Of a DNA stretch of 64,000 nucleotides, positions 60,549 through 64,000 are shown in pieces. Origin of the DNA: Shouchella sp047238345 (GTDB lineage: Bacteria > Bacillota > Bacilli > Bacillales > Bacillaceae_D). The position numbers and the translations under genes are program-made. The stretch's first letter is position 1. The number at the start of each line of letters is the position of its first letter. The notes under the pieces are model-generated. The model made no database searches. It saw only the letters and a program-made list of their open reading frames with translations, and had not been told where the DNA came from. Location: NCBI RefSeq assembly GCF_047238345.1, contig NZ_JBDFMQ010000001.1:992001-1056000 (forward strand). Direction: 5' to 3'.

Positions 60549-61112
60549 ATGAATCCGATATTGGTAGATTTACCGGAACAATTTGAAACTGCAAGACTGC
60601 AAATACGCGTTCCACGGTTTGGAGATGGCGAATTCGTACATCAAGCAGTTGAAGCTTCAAGACAAGAACTAAAAGCGTGGCTTCCGTTTGCTCGTAAAGA
60701 AAGAACGGTAGAAGAGGTTGAACAAGATTTACGAGAGTCTTACGCAAAATTTTTATTACGGGAAGATATTCGGTTGCTTCTTTTTGAGAAAAGTAGCGGA
60801 GAATTTGTTGGTGCTTCGGGTTTGCACCAATTAGATTGGGCTGTACCGAAATGCGAAATCGGTTATTGGATTGATTCACGAAAAAGTGGACAAGGGTACA
60901 TAACAGAAGCCGTAAATGGGATTGCAGGTTATGCATTTGAGCACATAAAAGCAAAAAGAGTGTATATCCGCTGTGACCCAATGAATTTGAAAAGTAGTTT
61001 AGTTGCTGAACGAGCAGGATTTCAGCTTGAAGGAATTTTGAAACATGACGAGTGGTCCGTGGATGGGACGATATTAACGGATACAGCAATTTATGCCAAA
61101 ACAAAAAAATAG
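60549..61112 (+). CDS. GNAT family N-acetyltransferase (RimL-like)
   Basis: The 187-aa GNAT domain has the motif ARLQIRVPRFGDGE at the start, WAVPKCEIGYWIDSRKSGQGY (acetyl-CoA loop about 112-118) and RCDPMNLKSSLVAERAGF. It is a clear paralogue of the acetyltransferase at 167-754, sharing the EIGYW.DSR block and RCDP.N.KS segment. Substrate unknown. ATG 60549 is preferred, 5 nt after TTGGAGGAG; GTG 60543 overlaps that site. Confidence 0.87.
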   Translation: MNPILVDLPEQFETARLQIRVPRFGDGEFVHQAVEASRQELKAWLPFARKERTVEEVEQDLRESYAKFLLREDIRLLLFEKSSGEFVGASGLHQLDWAVPKCEIGYWIDSRKSGQGYITEAVNGIAGYAFEHIKAKRVYIRCDPMNLKSSLVAERAGFQLEGILKHDEWSVDGTILTDTAIYAKTKK

Positions 61113-61122
61113 GGGGAGTTCG

Positions 61123-61584
61123 ATGCAAATATTTTTTCGTTATAACTGGCAGGTGCGGCAGCAGTGGTTTGATTGGTGTGAGCAATTAACTCATCAAGCG
61201 CTATTTGAAGAACGAGTAGGAGGGGTTGGAAGTATCGCTAAAACACTCCATCATATTATTGACGTAGAGTGGAGCTGGATTAGAAGGTTACAAGGAAAAA
61301 GTGATCAGGAGCTTCCTTTTTCATCTATTCAATCACTAGCAGATTTACGAAAGCTAAATTGTTCCTACCACAAAGAAGTAGAGTATTTTGTTGATAGATG
61401 GCAACCATCTTATGAGAATGATGTATATAAAGAAGGTCAACCTCCTTATGATACGTGGGGCATTGTGATGCGGCATCTCGTTGCTCATGAAATTCATCAT
61501 ATTGGGCAGCTGTCTGTATGGGCACGTGCACTTCAACTAGAGCCAATTTCTGCAAATGTCATTGGAAGAGGGCTTGAAGCGTGA
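61123..61584 (+). CDS. DinB family protein
   Basis: The 153-aa four-helix-bundle protein of the DinB/YfiT group has metal-binding histidines in KTLHHIIDVEWSW (about 42-54) and HLVAHEIHHIGQLS (about 121-134). Members act as thiol-dependent transferases or have unknown roles; DNA damage induction is named after the founder only. ATG 61123 follows AGGGGGAGTTCG. It overlaps the next gene by 4 nt. Confidence 0.85.
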   Translation: MQIFFRYNWQVRQQWFDWCEQLTHQALFEERVGGVGSIAKTLHHIIDVEWSWIRRLQGKSDQELPFSSIQSLADLRKLNCSYHKEVEYFVDRWQPSYENDVYKEGQPPYDTWGIVMRHLVAHEIHHIGQLSVWARALQLEPISANVIGRGLEA

Positions 61585-62093
61585 AACGAATTCATATTAT
61601 CGGCCCAGTAGGATGTGGGAAAACAACATTAGCTCGTCAATTAGGAAGTGCTTATAATTTGCCATACTACGAAGTCGATAATATTGTCTGGGAACGAAAT
61701 AAATTAGGGGATCGCAGGCGAACGAAAGAAGCTAGAGATCAACTGTTTCAACAAGTGGTGCATCAAGATGAGTGGATTATGGAAGGGGTGCATCGCTTTG
61801 TTGAAGCTAGTCTAGGTAAAGCGGAGACAATTATTTGGTTAGATTTATCTTATCATACTCGGGTCAAGGCGATTTCAATTCGATATATAAAGCAAGTTCT
61901 ACACATGGAGAAAGCAAACTACAAGCCCAATCTAGCACTATTAAGGAACATGTACCGCTGGAATCGCCACTATGAACAAACAGATCGAGAGAAAATCAAC
62001 GACTTGCTTGTGCCCTATCGCGAAAAGGTCATTCAGGTAAACACACGAGTTACCCTTGAAGATTGGAAGAAGAGATTTGACCAACATGATTAA
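61581..62093 (+). CDS. P-loop nucleoside kinase-like protein
   Basis: The 170-aa protein has Walker A GPVGCGKTTLAR at residues 8-19 and a lid-like arginine-rich segment. It is similar in plan to adenylate-kinase-type proteins often labelled 'topology modulation protein' (FlaR/YqaC-type). EVDNIVWERNKL and WIMEGVHRF fit that group. The true substrate is unknown. GTG start overlaps the DinB stop (GTGA). Its stop overlaps the end of a converging tiny gene. Confidence 0.75.
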   Translation: MKRIHIIGPVGCGKTTLARQLGSAYNLPYYEVDNIVWERNKLGDRRRTKEARDQLFQQVVHQDEWIMEGVHRFVEASLGKAETIIWLDLSYHTRVKAISIRYIKQVLHMEKANYKPNLALLRNMYRWNRHYEQTDREKINDLLVPYREKVIQVNTRVTLEDWKKRFDQHD

Positions 62094-62260
62094 TGATATG
62101 GCATGACTTCCCAACGTGATGAGTTCTTAAGTAGATGTGAATTCATCTTAGAGGCAAACGCTTTTGCTGTTTCATAGGAGTCAAAAATGAGAGGCTGTTG
62201 ACTGCTAGATTTTAGGAGAATCGTGACGACACCGTTTGATGTTCGCTCTAATCGATACAT
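62090..62260 (-). CDS. 56-residue basic protein of unknown function
   Basis: The reading frame encodes a basic protein: MYRLERTSNGVVTILL, then a Ser/Gln-rich turn, IFDSYETAKAFASKMNSHLL and WEVMPYH, consistent with a small alpha/beta fold. AAAGGGG 9 nt before ATG 62260 is a good binding site. Its stop overlaps the kinase-like gene's end by four bases in convergent fashion. The length is too short for usual gene finding; no family is recognised. Confidence 0.6.
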   Translation of the reverse strand: MYRLERTSNGVVTILLKSSSQQPLIFDSYETAKAFASKMNSHLLKNSSRWEVMPYH

Positions 62261-62437
62261 GGTTTAGTCCCCTTTAAGGTTTTATAAAAAAAGTATCTCA
62301 AATATTCATGCAAAAAGATATCTATTTTTTCTACCATCTTTCTTTGTAATTGATTCGAGCAGAAAGGTGGTTTGTTGCTTGCGTGGAGTGAATTTGGTAT
62401 CATTAGTGATATTGTCAAACGTACTGGAGGTGCAACA

Positions 62438-62725
62438 ATGTCAAGAATTTCACAGGATCAAGTAAAGCACGTCGCTCATCTCGCTCGTCTTTCTATTACG
62501 GATGAAGAAGCGGAGCGTTTTCGTGGACAGCTAGAAGAAATTATTACGTCTGCAGAACAATTAAATGAGGTAAATACGGAAGGTGTCATTCCAACGACCC
62601 ACGTATTAACGATGCAAAATGTGATGCGCGAAGATAAACCTGTTGAAGGGTTGAAAGTAGAAAAAGTGTTAAAAAATGCACCCGATCACGAAGGCGGACA
62701 AATTCGTGTTCCATCTGTATTTTAA
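62438..62725 (+). CDS. gatC: aspartyl/glutamyl-tRNA amidotransferase subunit C
   Basis: GatC (95 aa) stabilises GatA in the GatCAB complex that turns Glu-tRNA(Gln) and Asp-tRNA(Asn) into Gln-tRNA and Asn-tRNA. VKHVAHLARLSITDEEAERF and the C-terminal VPSVF are typical. GGAGGTGCAACA precedes ATG 62438; earlier in-frame codons lack support. gatA follows after 24 nt. Confidence 0.95.
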   Translation: MSRISQDQVKHVAHLARLSITDEEAERFRGQLEEIITSAEQLNEVNTEGVIPTTHVLTMQNVMREDKPVEGLKVEKVLKNAPDHEGGQIRVPSVF

Positions 62726-62749
62726 TGGTTGTTTACGAGGAGGACAAGC

Positions 62750-64000
62750 ATGTCATTATTTGACCATTCAATAAAAGAGCTACACCAAAAGCTCGCAGCA
62801 AAAGAAATCAATGTTAGCGATCTTGTTGACGCGTCTTACAAACGTATCGGTGAGGTGGATCATAAAGTAAAGGCGTTTTTAACGCTCGATGAAGAACGAG
62901 CACGCACTTTAGCGAAGCAATTAGATGAAGTAGATGCATCTGCGAAAGATGTCTTATTCGGAATGCCAATTGGGATTAAAGATAATATTGTCACTAAGGA
63001 TCTTCGTACAACATGCTCAAGTAAGATTTTAGAAAACTTTAGCCCAATTTATGACGCTACAGTTATGAATAAATTAAGAGCGGCAGAGACGGTTACAATT
63101 GGAAAAATTAACATGGATGAATTTGCCATGGGTTCATCAAATGAAAACTCTGCATTCCAAACGACGACGAATCCATGGAATACAGACTATGTACCTGGAG
63201 GTTCTAGTGGTGGTTCGGCTGCGGCTGTTGCTGCTGGAGAAGTACCATTCTCTTTAGGTTCAGATACTGGTGGTTCCATTCGTCAACCGGCTGCTTATTG
63301 TGGCGTTGTTGGCTTAAAACCTACATATGGACGAGTTTCCCGTTTTGGACTCGTGGCATTTGCTTCGTCCTTAGATCAAATTGGACCGATAACCCGTTCT
63401 GTTGAAGACAATGCGTATCTGTTTGAAGCGATTGCTGGTCATTGCCCATCAGATTCCACGTCAGCGCAATTACCGGTTCCACCTTTCCGGGAATCATTGA
63501 CTGGAGAAATAAAGGGATTACGTATCGCGGTGCCTTCAGAGTACTTAGGTGAAGGTGTCGATCCAGAAGTTCGCCAATCGGTGCTCGATGCACTTGCTGT
63601 TCTAGAAAAACAAGGTGCGGTATGGGAAGAAGTGTCGCTTCCACACTCGAAGTATGCCCTTGCTGCTTATTATGTCATTGCATCCTCTGAGGCATCGGCT
63701 AACCTTGCACGTTTTGACGGTGTTCGCTATGGTTACCGAGCAGAAGGAGCAAAAGATTTACTCGATCTTTATAAGAAAACCCGTTCTGAAGGCTTTGGTG
63801 ATGAAGTGAAACGTCGTATCATGCTAGGAACATTTGCCCTAAGCTCTGGTTACTATGATGCGTATTACAAAAAAGCACAGCAAGTTCGAACGCTTATCAA
63901 GAAAGATTTTGATGATGTGTTTGCTTCTTATGATGTTGTGATTGGACCAACTACACCAACACCAGCATTTAAAATTGGTGATCAATTAGATGATCCGATG
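62750..64000 (+). CDS. gatA: aspartyl/glutamyl-tRNA amidotransferase subunit A, 3' end beyond window
   Basis: GatA is the amidase subunit of GatCAB. About 417 of the expected roughly 485-490 residues are visible; the frame is open to the window edge. The amidase-signature triad is seen: Lys77 in GIKDNIVT, Ser152 in GGSSGGSAA and nucleophile Ser176 in SDTGGSIRQPA. GAGGAGGAC precedes the ATG. gatB is expected just outside. Confidence 0.96.
   Translation, partial: MSLFDHSIKELHQKLAAKEINVSDLVDASYKRIGEVDHKVKAFLTLDEERARTLAKQLDEVDASAKDVLFGMPIGIKDNIVTKDLRTTCSSKILENFSPIYDATVMNKLRAAETVTIGKINMDEFAMGSSNENSAFQTTTNPWNTDYVPGGSSGGSAAAVAAGEVPFSLGSDTGGSIRQPAAYCGVVGLKPTYGRVSRFGLVAFASSLDQIGPITRSVEDNAYLFEAIAGHCPSDSTSAQLPVPPFRESLTGEIKGLRIAVPSEYLGEGVDPEVRQSVLDALAVLEKQGAVWEEVSLPHSKYALAAYYVIASSEASANLARFDGVRYGYRAEGAKDLLDLYKKTRSEGFGDEVKRRIMLGTFALSSGYYDAYYKKAQQVRTLIKKDFDDVFASYDVVIGPTTPTPAFKIGDQLDDPM

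Noticed and set aside
60445..61185. Long minus-strand open frame of 246 codons
   Set aside because: It is antisense to the GNAT gene, has no ribosome binding site and a leucine/proline/histidine-rich composition typical of a shadow frame.
1..64000. CRISPR array, tRNA, rRNA or intact insertion sequence
   Set aside because: Reading through the intergenic spaces showed no regularly spaced repeats, cloverleaf-like segments or transposase frames.

Overview
The window looks like a chromosomal segment of a low-to-moderate GC Gram-positive rod of the Bacillaceae, probably from the alkaliphilic or halotolerant side (Shouchella/Alkalihalobacillus-like). The reasons are the Bacillus-type order purEKBCSQLFMNHD and the blocks yerA-yerC-adeC, pcrB-pcrA-ligA-camS and gatC-gatA, strong AGGAGG ribosome binding sites with frequent TTG/GTG starts, and acidic exported proteins. 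The species is inferred only from gene content; no search was run. No rRNA, tRNA, CRISPR array, prophage or intact insertion sequence was seen.

Layout. 1-7.1 kb: the end of a chromate-transporter-like gene, a GNAT acetyltransferase, a TipAS-type MerR regulator, a PadR-controlled membrane operon, a type III polyketide synthase with its methyltransferase partner (bpsA-bpsB), and a YkvI-like transporter. 7.3-21.5 kb: a small NETI-type gene, a degenerate CPBP-family protein and the complete 12-gene purine operon. The operon has a PurR-box-like operator, a sigmaA promoter and a guanine riboswitch with terminator. 21.7-30.6 kb: an accessory island with a membrane protein, an M20 peptidase, a PhzF-like enzyme and a GNAT. 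These enzymes are translationally coupled to a LnrJK-like two-component system that is followed by a LnrLMN-like ABC exporter. 30.7-35.5 kb: a cysteine-hydrolase-like protein, a GbsR-type regulator and the glycine betaine importer OpuA (AA-AB-AC). 35.6-39.5 kb: convergent glyoxylate-shunt genes, malate synthase G and isocitrate lyase, sharing an upstream sequence motif. 40.2-44.6 kb: yerA-yerC-adeC. 44.8-50.6 kb: penicillin acylase, aldose 1-epimerase, HMG-CoA lyase and several tiny genes. 50.7-54.1 kb: a Fur-box-controlled siderophore ABC transporter, then a very likely Fur-controlled small RNA resembling FsrA. 54.2-64 kb: pcrB-pcrA-ligA-camS, small enzymes and gatC-gatA (gatA runs off the end).

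The genes combine purine synthesis and salvage (pur operon, adenine deaminases), osmoprotection (OpuA/GbsR), acetate growth (GlcB/AceA), iron homeostasis (permease operon plus small RNA), DNA replication/repair (PcrA, LigA) and aminoacyl-tRNA quality (GatCAB). The observations most worth following are the FsrA-like RNA at about 53.8 kb, the enzyme/two-component/ABC island with its palindromic tandem operator at 27.3 kb, the shared glyoxylate operator, and a dispersed MITE-like repeat family at 5.8, 40.0 and 50.3 kb. Several genes too short for ordinary gene calling were also recovered: zinc-ribbon, single-pass membrane and other small proteins.
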